64,000 bases of DNA. Origin: JAPOUP01 sp965201085. Lineage in GTDB: Bacteria; Pseudomonadota; Alphaproteobacteria; Rhodobacterales; Rhodobacteraceae. The stretch's first letter is position 1; each line of letters begins with the position of its first letter. The position numbers and the translations under genes were made by a program. Positions 18,679-28,537 of the stretch are shown here, piece by piece. The stretch covers positions 19,839-83,838 of the forward strand of contig CBDAVS010000035.1 of NCBI GenBank assembly GCA_965201085.1. Direction: 5' to 3'. The notes under the pieces were generated by a model. That model saw only the letters and a list, made by a program, of their open reading frames with translations, did not search any database and was not told the DNA's origin.

Positions 18679-19447
18679 GCACGCCGATGGCCGCCGGCCC
18701 GGGCCCCGCAGCGGCGGGGCCTTCCATGGGCCGGTTTACCGGTGGACGCCCCGGTCAGACGGCGGCGGGGAGCACAGGGCGCTCCCTCTCCCGCAGCATC
18801 GGGCCGAGGCGGTGGAGGTTCGCGGCCAGAACCGCCAGCCCCACGGCGCCGGCGTAACCCTCCTTTCCGTGGCTCCGCACCCGGTCGAGGCCACGGTGCC
18901 CAAGGTTGTTGATGGCCGATTCGACGGCGGCCGCGCGACGCGGTGCCAGGCTTTTCCGCGGCCACCCTGTGGCCCCTCTCCACGACCACCCTTCCGACCT
19001 CCGCCGGAAGCTCCGGCGCGTGAAGCGACACGCTGTCCACCAGCCGCGGGCATTCGTACCCAGGCCCCCGCCTGACCACGCCGGGGACCGGGATGGTCCG
19101 GAGCTCCATCCCCGGCCTTCCGGCCCGGCGGCTCTTTCCGGGCGGAACCATCCCGTCGGGCGGCCCGGACAGCCGCTTTCCGGTCCCTTCGTCGCCGCAG
19201 GGATCCTGGATGCCGGTCAGGATCGACGGGATGTCGTCCCGCGACCTGACGTTCAGCCTGATCTCCATGATGTCGGGAGCGCTGGCCTCCGCCGGTGGTC
19301 GAGTACCCTGCGCATCGGAGCCTCCCGGGTGGAGGATCGGTGGATTCCGCGGCATACCCTGACCGCCATATACGGTGATTCCCCGCAGGGCGGATTCCGT
19401 TATCCATCGCGAAAAGTCCGCAGCCTGGCGGTTTTCTGGCGGACACT
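18679..19447 (-). mobile_element. ISNCY-family element, copy 2, internally deleted
   Basis: The right terminus ends at 19447 (TTTTCTGGCGGACACT). The left terminus is missing, and the middle of the transposase gene is deleted compared with the copy at 55846. The N-terminal transposase region survives in a shifted frame. Non-autonomous and dead. Confidence 0.8.
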
Positions 19448-19571
19448 AGGTAAGTGGAAACACCTGTATCTTATGCCCGGCGGATGATCGAATGATGCAC
19501 AACGGGAGCGGCAGTTACAAACAAACCCAATGATGCCGGAAGCGTTCTACGGGAGCTGCGAGAATCGGAAT

Positions 19572-20348
19572 CTAATGCCCGCCGCTGCGTTGCGATGTAT
19601 GCCAAGGCAACAGGAGGCGTTCAGCGGTTTCGACCGCGTAGAACAGAATTGTGCCCATGATGCCAAGGATAACGATCGCTGCAAACGCGCGCGCTGTATC
19701 GAACATGCCTTGCGATAGCAGGATGACATGGCCCAAGCCTGTCTCTCCGGCCACGAACTCGCCGACAATGGCCCCGATCAGAGCAAAGGAAATTCCTACC
19801 TTCATGCCTGCGAACATACTGGCCAGCGCGCAGGGAAAACGAATCTTGAACAGAACCTGCATGGTCGAGGCTCGGGCCGAGCGCGCCATATCGATCATGT
19901 CCTGCTCAACGCTCCGCAGGCCGAGCACCGTGTCGATCACGATTGAAAAGATAGCAATCATTAACGCAATGGCGATCTTCGGTTCCGATCCTGTGCCCAT
20001 CCAGATCACAAAGAGCGGTGCCAGCGCCACCTTTGGCACCGCATTCAGCGCCACCAGCAGGGTGTAAAGCGTACGGTCCAAAAAGACCGAATGCACGATA
20101 CCCACCGCCATCAGCACCCCCAGCAGAACGGCCAAACCAAAACCGATCAGCGTGGTCACCAAGGTGTGTCCCGCATGTATCGCAAAATAATCGGGAGCAT
20201 TGAAGATCTCGAGCATAACGGCGGAAGGCGCAGGCAGGATAAACGGACGCACATCCAGAACCCGGCAGGCGACTTCCCATAAGAATACCGCGACGAGCAG
20301 AACCGCAATCGCTGACAGAAGCCGGTTGTTTTTCTCGATCCTACCCAT
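19572..20348 (-). CDS. ABC transporter permease (NMT1/SsuC-TauC type)
   Basis: The 258-residue inner-membrane permease has about six hydrophobic segments and the BPD_transp_1 EAA loop around DMARSARASTMQVLFKIRFP. It forms the channel with the ATPase at 20352 and the binding protein at 21165. The substrate is not fixed by sequence; hyuAB in the same operon suggests a hydantoin-, oxoproline- or related cyclic-amide compound. Last gene of the operon. Confidence 0.88.
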   Translation of the reverse strand: MGRIEKNNRLLSAIAVLLVAVFLWEVACRVLDVRPFILPAPSAVMLEIFNAPDYFAIHAGHTLVTTLIGFGLAVLLGVLMAVGIVHSVFLDRTLYTLLVALNAVPKVALAPLFVIWMGTGSEPKIAIALMIAIFSIVIDTVLGLRSVEQDMIDMARSARASTMQVLFKIRFPCALASMFAGMKVGISFALIGAIVGEFVAGETGLGHVILLSQGMFDTARAFAAIVILGIMGTILFYAVETAERLLLPWHTSQRSGGH

Positions 20349-20351
20349 GGT

Positions 20352-21137
20352 TCACTCCTCGTGCAAAATACCGAGTTTGGTGAAGTGCTTGCGAAGATGC
20401 TGTACATATTCGCCGAATTCAGGGGTTTCGCGCATGCTCAGCATGCGCGGATACGGCAAGCCAATGTCGAGGATCTCATCTATTTTACCGGGGTTACGGG
20501 ACATGACGGCAACCTTGGTTGACAGAAAAACCGCCTCGGGAATGGAATGGGTGATGAAGAGCACGGTCTTCTGTGTTTCCTGCCAAAGCCGCACCAGTTC
20601 AAGGTTTAGGTCGTCCCGGGTCATCGCATCGAGCGCGCCGAATGGTTCGTCCATTAGCAAGAGCTTAGGATTGTCCAACAGCGCCCGGCAGATCGAGGCG
20701 CGCTGACGCATTCCGCCGGACAGCTCCCAAGGGTGTTTCCGCTCGAAACCCTCCAGACCGAAACGCTTGAGAAGCGCGTGCGCCTTTTCTTCATAGTCGG
20801 TACGTTTTGCGCCCCGGATTTCCGAGATGAACAAGACGTTGTCGAGAATATTACGCCAATCCAGCAGGATATCGCGCTGAAATACGATCCCCATATTGTC
20901 TGGCGGCCCTTTGACCGGGGCGCAATCCAGAATCACCTCGCCCGAGGTGATCGGTTCGAGGCCGGCGAGGCATTTCAGCAAAGTGGTTTTGCCGCATCCG
21001 CTAGGACCAAGCACGCTGATGAACTCGTGCTCCTGGATATCAAGGTTTATCGCTTTCAGCGCTGCGATATCCATATGTCTGGATCGATAGATCTTATTCA
21101 TGTTCCGGATGCTGGCATAGCTTTGCGATTGCACCAT
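20352..21137 (-). CDS. ABC transporter ATP-binding protein (NMT1/SsuB-TauB type)
   Basis: 261 residues with Walker A GPSGCGKTT, signature ELSGGMRQR, Walker B LLLMDEP and the H-loop in LFITHS. It energises the importer with the permease three bases downstream. The SsuB/TauB/ThiZ-like class fits the NMT1-type binding protein upstream. Confidence 0.92.
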   Translation of the reverse strand: MVQSQSYASIRNMNKIYRSRHMDIAALKAINLDIQEHEFISVLGPSGCGKTTLLKCLAGLEPITSGEVILDCAPVKGPPDNMGIVFQRDILLDWRNILDNVLFISEIRGAKRTDYEEKAHALLKRFGLEGFERKHPWELSGGMRQRASICRALLDNPKLLLMDEPFGALDAMTRDDLNLELVRLWQETQKTVLFITHSIPEAVFLSTKVAVMSRNPGKIDEILDIGLPYPRMLSMRETPEFGEYVQHLRKHFTKLGILHEE

Positions 21138-21164
21138 TCGCCGACCTCCCGTTTGGGTTTGCGT

Positions 21165-22142
21165 TTATCGTGACAGCAGGTCGTTGGTGAAGAAGTCTTC
21201 GGCTTTCTGCCCCGGCTTGATGATGTCGGCCGCTTCCATCGCCGTCAACGCATCTGACCAGTCTTCCGCCGACTGCACGCCGAGCGGCAGATCCTTGGTG
21301 CGTTCAGTGTGGAAGAAGCCGCGATAGGCTTCGATCTGGCCAATCAGCACATCGCGGTTCAGATTGTTGTCCGGGCGACCTGCGATGATTGCATCAGCGG
21401 CTTCTTCGACATGACCGTCAAAGATATATTCCCAGGCGCGCTGCTGCACTTGTGTCAGTTTGGCCAACTCGTCGCGTCGCTCTTCCAGCGTGCTCTCCAG
21501 CGCGATCAGCCCATAGCTGGGAAAGGTCACACCGGCATCGTCCATCAGGATCTGCTTGGCTGGGCGAGTGTTGGCGGTAAGCGGAAGGCCAAACGGTCCC
21601 ACGGTCATGAATCCGTCCGCCTCACCAGAGGCATAGGTGCCGACCATGGCGGGTGGCGCGACCATTAGGATCGAAAGATCGTCGCGGCTGAGGCCGCCCG
21701 CAGCAAGGAAATTATCGATATAGGGCACCCAAGGACTGGCGGTGAAGGTCACAAGCTTCTTGCCCTTAAGGTCTGCGACCGAATTCATATCGGAATCCCT
21801 GGCGACCAGAACCGCCAAATCCCCACGCCGCGCCCAGCCGGCAAAAGACTTCAGCGGCAATCCGTTTTCGCGCGCCAAGGCCATCAGGCCCAGCTGGACC
21901 TGGCCAACATCGACCTGACCGCTTCCGACCAGTTGAATCGTGTTGATTGTGCCCTTGCCGTCTTGCAGGTCGATGTCCAGACCCGCCTGGTCGAACCAGC
22001 CCTTGGCTGTAGCCAAGTGCATACCGGCATGCACTCCCCAGGGCGAAAAATCAAGCCGCACGGTCAGCGTTTCGGCGAGTGACGCGCTCGCTCCAAACGC
22101 CGCGACCATCGCTGCTCCGAGCAAATGTATCAGTTTTGTCAT
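21165..22142 (-). CDS. NMT1/THI5-like periplasmic substrate-binding protein
   Basis: The 325-residue protein has a signal peptide (MTKLIHLLGAAMVAAFGASA, cleavage near ASLAE) and an NMT1-like fold (LDFSPWGVHAGMHLATAKGW). GAGGAGAAA provides a good ribosome site. The start overlaps the stop of the 119-codon gene upstream (ATGA). Ligand unknown; probably a nitrogenous compound processed by HyuAB. Confidence 0.88.
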   Translation of the reverse strand: MTKLIHLLGAAMVAAFGASASLAETLTVRLDFSPWGVHAGMHLATAKGWFDQAGLDIDLQDGKGTINTIQLVGSGQVDVGQVQLGLMALARENGLPLKSFAGWARRGDLAVLVARDSDMNSVADLKGKKLVTFTASPWVPYIDNFLAAGGLSRDDLSILMVAPPAMVGTYASGEADGFMTVGPFGLPLTANTRPAKQILMDDAGVTFPSYGLIALESTLEERRDELAKLTQVQQRAWEYIFDGHVEEAADAIIAGRPDNNLNRDVLIGQIEAYRGFFHTERTKDLPLGVQSAEDWSDALTAMEAADIIKPGQKAEDFFTNDLLSR

Positions 22143-22498
22143 TGGATTTTCTCCTCTTCCAGATTGGGTGGTTTAACGCGCGCTTGCAACGCTTCTTGGC
22201 CGGCGACGCGAATTGAGTCGGCGCATCCGGCGGTTATTTGTGGAATTAGAACGCATTTGCGATTCTGCGGTTCGGTCATGCGGACACACAAATCCGTCAC
22301 GATACAGAGTGGATCGAACAGCAGCGGCCCGGAATGATCAAAGGCCTCCACATATCCCAGGGCAACTGTGGATTCGTTGATTACATCGGTGCCGTTGATC
22401 TGAACCGGGATGCAGCCCTCTTCCAACCCTTCGAGCACCGAGGTACGGTGCGCTTTCCTGGAACAGGAAGTGATGGAATTGCAATAGGGCCTGATCAT
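22139..22498 (-). CDS. Unknown 119-residue protein in the hyu operon
   Basis: I do not recognise it. Two facts argue that it is translated: a strong ribosome site (GAAGGAGGTG, five bases before ATG) and an ATGA overlap with the binding-protein gene. There is no signal peptide or membrane span. It has several cysteines (CNSITSC near the start, then Cys29, Cys66, Cys72, Cys83, Cys93) and a GCADSIRVAGQEALQARV stretch. It could be a small accessory protein of the hydantoinase/oxoprolinase pathway or a truncated gene. Confidence 0.55.
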   Translation of the reverse strand: MIRPYCNSITSCSRKAHRTSVLEGLEEGCIPVQINGTDVINESTVALGYVEAFDHSGPLLFDPLCIVTDLCVRMTEPQNRKCVLIPQITAGCADSIRVAGQEALQARVKPPNLEEEKIQ

Positions 22499-22526
22499 GC
22501 GACACCTCCTTCGAGGTGCCCTGCGA

Positions 22527-23183
22527 TCATGCGGCAGGTGGCCTCAGATACCCTAATACCACATCGACGATATGATCCGCCCGCGACGCGATCCGGTCGG
22601 GCTCCGACAGGTCGGTCTGGTAGATCGCCCCCAAGGTGTGTTGGTTCGACAGGTAGAAATATCCCAGCGCCGAGATCGTTATATACAATTCTTGCGAGTC
22701 CACGCCCTCGCGAAAAACTCCCTCTATTTCGCCGCGTGACAGCAGATCGCTTATCACGTTGCTCAGCGTCGTATATAAACGCGGCAGTTTCCTGGAATTG
22801 CGCACATGCTGGGCTTTGGTCAGGTTTTCGCTGTTTAATAGCGAGATGACCTCGGGATACTCCACGAAATGCTGAAAAGTATGACGAATTAGCCGCTCCA
22901 TACCTTCCACCGGCGGCAGCCCCTTGATCTGAAGGTCCGCGTGATGCGCGCGCATGCGCTCGTACATTCGCTCCAATACAACCAGAAACAGAGTATCTTT
23001 GCCGCTGAAGTAATGATAGACGAGGTTTTTGGACACACCAGCCCGCCGGACGATCTTGTCGACCCGTGCGCCCTCGTAGCCGTGTTCCGCAAATTCCTGC
23101 TCGGCCGCTTTTAGTATGCGCGCTTGAGAAATTTCCGGGTTCCGTTTGCGCGATGCGGTCGCCATAGATTGTGTATGGCGCAC
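22527..23183 (-). CDS. TetR-family transcriptional regulator
   Basis: The 218-residue protein has an N-terminal TetR helix-turn-helix (ILKAAEQEFAEHGYEGARVD, then IVRRAGVSKNLVYHYFSGK) and a C-terminal ligand domain. The GTG start at 23183 is supported by AAGGAGG eight bases upstream. It lies within the operon, between hyuB and the transport genes, so it likely represses the operon until an effector binds. Palindromes at 23210 and 27097 are candidate operators. Confidence 0.9.
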   Translation of the reverse strand: MRHTQSMATASRKRNPEISQARILKAAEQEFAEHGYEGARVDKIVRRAGVSKNLVYHYFSGKDTLFLVVLERMYERMRAHHADLQIKGLPPVEGMERLIRHTFQHFVEYPEVISLLNSENLTKAQHVRNSRKLPRLYTTLSNVISDLLSRGEIEGVFREGVDSQELYITISALGYFYLSNQHTLGAIYQTDLSEPDRIASRADHIVDVVLGYLRPPAA

Positions 23184-23209
23184 TGGGGTGTCCTCCTTGA
23201 TTGCTGTAA

Positions 23210-23221
23210 GTCTGTATAGAC
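23210..23221. promoter_or_regulatory. Palindrome upstream of tetR, possible operator
   Basis: GTCTGTATAGAC is an imperfect palindrome (arms GTC/GAC) in the 53-base gap between hyuB and tetR. It shares the heptamer GTCTATA, in inverted orientation, with the hyuA promoter region. Confidence 0.35.
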
Positions 23222-23236
23222 CCGATCCCTATTGAA

Positions 23237-24967
23237 CTAAACATCATCTGCTTGCATTTTGCTGCGCCGCCGCTCCGTGGCTGCATAGTCAATGGTTTTT
23301 CCTTCGGCGTTCAGGACGACGCCGTAGAGAGCCAGAGCGATGTCGGCGGACAATTTTTCATCCTCCACATCGGCCAGAACGCGCTCCGGATCGCGCTGGA
23401 CAGGATTTCCAAACCCGCCGCCCCCGGCTTGCTCGTGAATCACAAGCTGGCCTTTGGTTAGCTGCATCGTCACCTTGCCCGGCAGGTCGCGTCGCGAGCC
23501 GTCAGCCTCTTCGAGCCAGTTCACAGTTTTACGCCCTGACTGTCCGCCGTGCAGGCCGTAAGGCGCGAACTTCGTGCGGTCCGAACGCAACTGCAAGTCA
23601 GCCTCATCCGCGAGCAGCCGATAAGACCGACGAACACCAAGGCCACCTCGGAATTTCCCTGCTCCGCAACTGTCGGGAATCAGGCAGTAATCTTCCACGC
23701 GAATAGGGTGTTGACGCTCAAGCATTTCCACAGGCGTGTTTGAGAGATTCTGAGACGGGTTGGTAATCGCATCCACTCCGTCCCTGTCCGGGCGCCCGCC
23801 CCAGCAGCCACACACCATGTCAACGATTATGAATGGCTTTCGATCCGGGTTATAGCCGCCAATGGAGATAACCGTATTGCCACCTTCCCCGGCGGCGGGT
23901 ACCCGATCCGGCACGATCTGGGTCAGCGCACCGAACATTGTGTCCATCATGCGATACCCCGTCAGCGCGCGCGCGGCGCAAGGCGCGGGCATGACCGGGT
24001 TCAGTACAGATGCCTCTGGCGCGCGCACATCGATGCAACGAAAGATGCCTTCGTTGTTGGGGACATCCCCATTAAGCACACATCTCACGCTGAGATAAGA
24101 ACATGAATTCGTATAGGATTTCGTGGCATTCAGGGCCGCCTTTACCTGGGGGGACGAACCTTTGTAATCGACAACCAGCTGGTCACCATCGACGGTAATG
24201 GCCACTGAAATCGGTATTGGATCGTCGGAAAAGCCATCATTGTCGATATAGTCGGTGAAGCGATAGGTGCCGTCTGGCCAAGTGCGAATGTCTTCACGCG
24301 CCATGCGTTCAGCATATTCCAACAATTCGGCAAAATAGGTCCGCGCCACGTCGCGACCATATTTTGAGATCAGTTTGACCAATTCCCGAGCGCCGACATG
24401 GCAGGCAGCACGTTGTGCCTTCAGGTCGCCCAGCACTCGGTCCGGCACGCGTACATTGCGTTCGATTATGGTGTGAACGCCTGTGTTCAGAACACCGCGG
24501 TCATAGAGCTTAAGCACCGGCAGACGCAGACCTTCTTGAAAAATCTCTGTGCTGTCCGAGGCGTTTGAACCGGGCACGCGCCCGCCCACATCCGTGTGGT
24601 GGCAGATCACGACCGAGTAGCCCTCTAACGAGCCTTCATGAAAAATCGGTGTGAACATGAAGATATCAGGCAGGTGCATCCCGCCCTGATAAGGATCGTT
24701 AAGGATGATAACGTCGCCCTCATGGATATCGTCGCAGAATTGTTCGCGTATCGCCTGCATCGCCTCTGGGACCGCCCCCAAATGAAGCGCGATGGTCTTG
24801 GCCTGGGCAATCATGCTGCCATGCGCGTCACAGATCGCGGCGGAATAATCCATCACGTCCTTGACGATTTCGGAACGCGCGGTGCGCAGTACGGTATAGG
24901 CCACCTCATCCACAATGGAATCGAGCGCATTCTTGATTACGGCTAGGGTGATCGGGTCAATCTTCAT
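23237..24967 (-). CDS. hyuB: Hydantoinase B/oxoprolinase family subunit
   Basis: The 576-residue HyuB-type protein has the family start KIDPITLAVIKNALDSI, the VMDYSAAICD and HHTDVGGRVPGS motifs and a C-terminal glycine-rich end. With HyuA it catalyses ATP-dependent opening of a five-membered cyclic amide (hydantoin, N-methylhydantoin, 5-oxoproline); acetone-carboxylase-like roles are also possible in this superfamily. The ATG at 24967 is chosen because it overlaps the hyuA stop by four bases. Confidence 0.92.
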   Translation of the reverse strand: MKIDPITLAVIKNALDSIVDEVAYTVLRTARSEIVKDVMDYSAAICDAHGSMIAQAKTIALHLGAVPEAMQAIREQFCDDIHEGDVIILNDPYQGGMHLPDIFMFTPIFHEGSLEGYSVVICHHTDVGGRVPGSNASDSTEIFQEGLRLPVLKLYDRGVLNTGVHTIIERNVRVPDRVLGDLKAQRAACHVGARELVKLISKYGRDVARTYFAELLEYAERMAREDIRTWPDGTYRFTDYIDNDGFSDDPIPISVAITVDGDQLVVDYKGSSPQVKAALNATKSYTNSCSYLSVRCVLNGDVPNNEGIFRCIDVRAPEASVLNPVMPAPCAARALTGYRMMDTMFGALTQIVPDRVPAAGEGGNTVISIGGYNPDRKPFIIVDMVCGCWGGRPDRDGVDAITNPSQNLSNTPVEMLERQHPIRVEDYCLIPDSCGAGKFRGGLGVRRSYRLLADEADLQLRSDRTKFAPYGLHGGQSGRKTVNWLEEADGSRRDLPGKVTMQLTKGQLVIHEQAGGGGFGNPVQRDPERVLADVEDEKLSADIALALYGVVLNAEGKTIDYAATERRRSKMQADDV

Positions 24968-27090
24968 GGCGCGGCCGCCGCTGTCGATGCAGCGATGTCG
25001 ATCACGACACTGCCGCACCCATCCGTGCTGGCTGTCGTGCCCGGTGGCAGCGCGATGGTGCTGTCATAGCTCGTCAGGATCGCCGGACCGCTGATCGCGC
25101 GTTCCAGCACCGTGTCACGGTGCAACACGGTTGCTTGTTGCCAACCCTGCGAAGCGTGAAACCGGACTGGGCGGGCTTCGCGATGGCTTTCGGACTTCGA
25201 CGGGTGCAGGCTCGCCAAAGAGGAAAAATCCAGTTTGCGATCCCGAACGCCGGCGCCGGTAACTCGCAGGTTTACCAATTCGGCCGGAGTGCCGTCACGG
25301 TACCCATAAACCGTTTGGTAGGCGGCATCAAAGAGCGGCTGCAATGCGGCGCCTCCTGCCTTCGCAGCCGTTTCAACGTCAATATCAATCGTCAGGTCTG
25401 AAGACTGACCGTAGTATCGCAGGTCTGCGCCAAATCTAAGACGTGTTTGATGTTCGGCAAAACCTTCGCTTGCAAGCCGTGCCAGCATTTCCCCGCCTAA
25501 TTCTTCTGTGACGCGGAAAATTTCGGCCCCCGACCAGTCTGCGGCTAAACCTTGCGTGGCGCGCACCAGCTTGTGCTCCACATCCGAAGACAGCATTCCG
25601 ATCGAACAGAACACGCCCGACATCGCAGGCACGATGATTCGAGTCATTCCCAGAAGCTCGGCCAAATCCGCCGCGTGGAGGGCTCCGCTGCCGCCATAGG
25701 CCATCATTGCCATTTCGCGCGGATCAAGGCCACGTTCCACGGTCACGGACCGGATCGCGCGCGCCATGTTGATATTGGCAATCTGGCGAATGCCCATTGC
25801 AGCCTCGTCCACCGACAATCCCAAGGGGTCGGCAACATGGATACGAATCGCGTTCTCAGCCAAGGATCGATCGATGGTTAGACTTCCGCCCGCCAACCCG
25901 GTATCGCCAATCAGACCTATATGGATATTTGCATCTGTCACGGTCGGGCGATCATTGCCCAGTCCGTAGGCCGCCGGTCCGGGATCGGCTCCGGCCGAAG
26001 TGGGCCCGACCTGCAGCATGCCGCCACCGTCGATCCAGGCGATGGACCCGCCGCCTGCGCCTACCTCGGCCACATCGATTGCAGGCACTTTAAGCATGTA
26101 GCCCCCGCCCTTATTGAACCGGCTGGGACTCGAGATGCCTTCGCGGAACTCGTACTCGTTGATCAGCATCGGCTGATGATTCAGCACAATCGAGGCTTTG
26201 GCCGTCGTGCCGCCCATGTCGAACGCCACCAATCCGCCAAGCGCAGTCGCCTCAGACAGCTTAGCTGCCCCTGCCACCCCCCCTGCGGGGCCAGAACCTA
26301 CGGCGAAGACAGGACGCTCCCTGGCAGCGCCGACGCTCATCATTCCGCCGGCGGAATTGACCACCAGCAAAGGCGCCAAGAACCCCTTGTCTTTGAGGTT
26401 TTGCTCCAATTGCGTCAGATATCTTCGCATCTGTGTCAACAGATAAGCATTTACGACGGTGGTTGAGCTGCGCTCGTATTCTTTCATCTCAGGCAGCACG
26501 TCACAGGACGCTGTGACAAGTAGATCCGGAAACTCCTCGTCAATCAGATCGCGAGCTTTCCGCTCGTGAACCGGATTGGCATAGGAATGCAGAAAACATA
26601 TCGCTACGGCTTCACACCCCTCGGCGACGACCCGCTCCATAACGTCACGCAGATCAACAAGGTCTAGCGGAGTCACAACCTCACCCGCCGCCGACAACCG
26701 CTCCTTCACCTCGAATCGATGGCGGCGCGTCACCAGTTGAACCGGTTTTTCCCAAGTCAGATCGAACATGCGGGGCGTGCGAATCCGTCCAATCTCCAGC
26801 ACATCACGAAAGCCTTCTGTCGTCAGCAGCGCCGTTTTGGCCCCCGTCTTTTGCAGAATGGTGTTCGAGCCGACCGTGGTGCCATGCACGATTTCTTCTA
26901 TGTCGGAATGCGCGATGCCGCGTTTCTTCAGAATCTCGACCGCTCCCTCTACAACGGCTGAACTGGGTTCATCCGGCGTCGAAGGTACCTTGGCGATATC
27001 TGTCCTGCCGTTGTCGTCGTAAAGCACGATATCCGTGAATGTCCCGCCAATATCCACGCCCAGTCTGTAGCTGATAGCGACCTCCATCAT
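24964..27090 (-). CDS. hyuA: Hydantoinase A/oxoprolinase family subunit
   Basis: The 708-residue HyuA has an N-terminal actin-like domain (YRLGVDIGGTFTDIV), a middle phosphate motif (FDMGGTTAKAS) and GGGSIAWID. It is the ATP-binding partner of HyuB and the first gene of the operon. It starts with ATGATG, so 27087 is an alternative start; no strong ribosome site precedes it. A sigma-70-like promoter lies just upstream. Confidence 0.92.
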   Translation of the reverse strand: MMEVAISYRLGVDIGGTFTDIVLYDDNGRTDIAKVPSTPDEPSSAVVEGAVEILKKRGIAHSDIEEIVHGTTVGSNTILQKTGAKTALLTTEGFRDVLEIGRIRTPRMFDLTWEKPVQLVTRRHRFEVKERLSAAGEVVTPLDLVDLRDVMERVVAEGCEAVAICFLHSYANPVHERKARDLIDEEFPDLLVTASCDVLPEMKEYERSSTTVVNAYLLTQMRRYLTQLEQNLKDKGFLAPLLVVNSAGGMMSVGAARERPVFAVGSGPAGGVAGAAKLSEATALGGLVAFDMGGTTAKASIVLNHQPMLINEYEFREGISSPSRFNKGGGYMLKVPAIDVAEVGAGGGSIAWIDGGGMLQVGPTSAGADPGPAAYGLGNDRPTVTDANIHIGLIGDTGLAGGSLTIDRSLAENAIRIHVADPLGLSVDEAAMGIRQIANINMARAIRSVTVERGLDPREMAMMAYGGSGALHAADLAELLGMTRIIVPAMSGVFCSIGMLSSDVEHKLVRATQGLAADWSGAEIFRVTEELGGEMLARLASEGFAEHQTRLRFGADLRYYGQSSDLTIDIDVETAAKAGGAALQPLFDAAYQTVYGYRDGTPAELVNLRVTGAGVRDRKLDFSSLASLHPSKSESHREARPVRFHASQGWQQATVLHRDTVLERAISGPAILTSYDSTIALPPGTTASTDGCGSVVIDIAASTAAAAP

Positions 27091-27096
27091 CTTACT

Positions 27097-27132
27097 GACT
27101 AACTGGATAGTCTATAGTAATTGCACTGTCAA
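27097..27132 (-). promoter_or_regulatory. hyuA promoter with overlapping operator-like inverted repeat
   Basis: On the minus strand TTGACA (27127-27132) is followed after 17 bases by TATCCA (27104-27109). An inverted repeat GACTA-6-TAGTC at 27097-27112 covers the -10 region. This is the arrangement of a repressor-controlled promoter, and the TetR protein of the same operon is the obvious candidate. The -10 match is weak, which suits a regulated promoter. Confidence 0.5.
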
Positions 27133-27160
27133 CACTCTACGTTTAAGTCTGTTCTTACTT

Positions 27161-27252
27161 AGTGTCTGCCAGAAAACCCCGTGTTTTTCCGGTGACAGGG
27201 CCGAATCCGGCGGATTCCGGCTTCACGGGACCCTGGCCGGGCCCCTCGGGGC
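27161..27252 (-). mobile_element. ISNCY-family left-end fragment, copy 3
   Basis: The AGTGTCTGCCAGAAAACCCC terminus and about 90 bases of the 3-prime end of the element lie immediately upstream of hyuA. They are cut off where an IS4 end begins at 27253. Confidence 0.85.
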
Positions 27253-28537
27253 CTGTCACTACCAGATACGTGACCTTCTCATTCCCTTCTCCGCTCCGTC
27301 CGGGCCCGTATGGCCCTGGCATGGGTTTCCGCGACGTTGGGGATGCGCAGGCCCTGCCATGGCTTCCGGGTTCCGGGCAGGGGCCGGCGCTTCGTCGGGC
27401 GGAACCCGGCGAGGCCGGCGACGGGCGTGAGGTGGCGCGCCACGGTCATGTCCGGCTCCGGCGGCGCCCTCTGGCCGATGACGCGCCCGTACGCGGCGTG
27501 GATGACCACCGCCCCGACGCGTTCCGGGCTTACGTGCCGCTCCGCCGGGCTGTCGGGGCTCTCCCGCGCCGGAAGCTGGAGGTCCCGGACCCGGAACGCG
27601 GTCATCGCGTCGAAGGCGAGGCATCCGCGCAGGTCACCGGCGGCGTCGGGCCTGCGGTCCCTTATCCCCGTCCCCGTCCTCAGGGCCCTGAAGCGTTCCC
27701 CGATGCGCCGGCGCGGTCCGTAGCGCCGCAGGGCGGTCTCCGCCGTCCGCATGCCGTCGCCGCCCCCGCTGGACAGGAGCATCCAGTGCGGCGCCTCTCC
27801 CTTCCGCACGACGTTCCCCGGCGGGTTCTCCCCGATGGCGGAGACCACCGTCACGGGCGGCGGGCGCCGGTCGGCGGCGTCCCCCGGTGCGGCGATGTCC
27901 GGTGCCGCCAGGCGCCACGCCGCAGTGCGCGGGGATGCCGTCGGTGCCCTTTCCGCCACCGCCGGGCCCGTCCGGCCCGGACGTCGCCGCCAGGGTGGCG
28001 TGGTTCAGCGTCGCCGTGTCCTGGACAGCCAGGATCACCGGCTCCAGGCGGCGGCGCCCCACCGTCGCCTCCAGGTGGGGTTCGGGTATGTCGTCCATGG
28101 TCACCCCGGCGTTCGGGAGCGGCCTGTAGGCCGCCTCCCGGTCCGCCCTGCCCGGGAACGGTTCCGGCACCGGTGCCCCGGGCCTGCGGGTCCAGGCCGC
28201 CCCCATCGCGGCGATCCGGCGGCGGACCCGGCCGTCCGGATGGCCGCTCCGCGCGTATTCCCGCTCCGCCCGGTCGCCCCGCGGTGCGGCGGTCCGGTAT
28301 GCCCGGGCCCGCGCTCCGGCTCCGCCCGGAGAACCTCCCGCCAGCCGGGCGGCGGCGGCGGCGTCCACACGCCGCGACGGAGGCCCGGACGCCGCCCGGA
28401 GGTCAGGCCGGGACACCGCTCCCGGCCCGCCGCCCGGTAACCCGTCCCGGCATGGTCCGGACCCACGGGCGTGCAGGCGGGGACGGGGCGGACCCCGTAG
28501 AGGGCCCGCCAGTCGTCCGCCACGCGCTCCGCCGCCA
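27253..28537 (-). mobile_element. IS4-family/DruA-like element, copy 2, truncated and fused to IS5
   Basis: One terminus (CTGTCACTACCAGATACGTG) begins at 27253. The minus strand encodes the Tn5-like C-terminal domain (TVVSAIGENPPGNVV), then, past an internal deletion, the middle (VILAVQDTATLNH) and part of the DruA-like region. The other end is lost at a junction with IS5 sequence inside a 13-base stretch common to both elements (28525-28537). Confidence 0.8.

Noticed and set aside
18572..19447. Integrative element using tRNA-Ser as attachment site
   Set aside because: No direct repeat of the tRNA 3-prime end and no integrase; the DNA downstream is an ISNCY remnant.
22495..23292. 265-codon minus-strand frame over tetR
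   Set aside because: Overlaps the TetR gene in another phase; the TetR frame has the HTH and a ribosome site.
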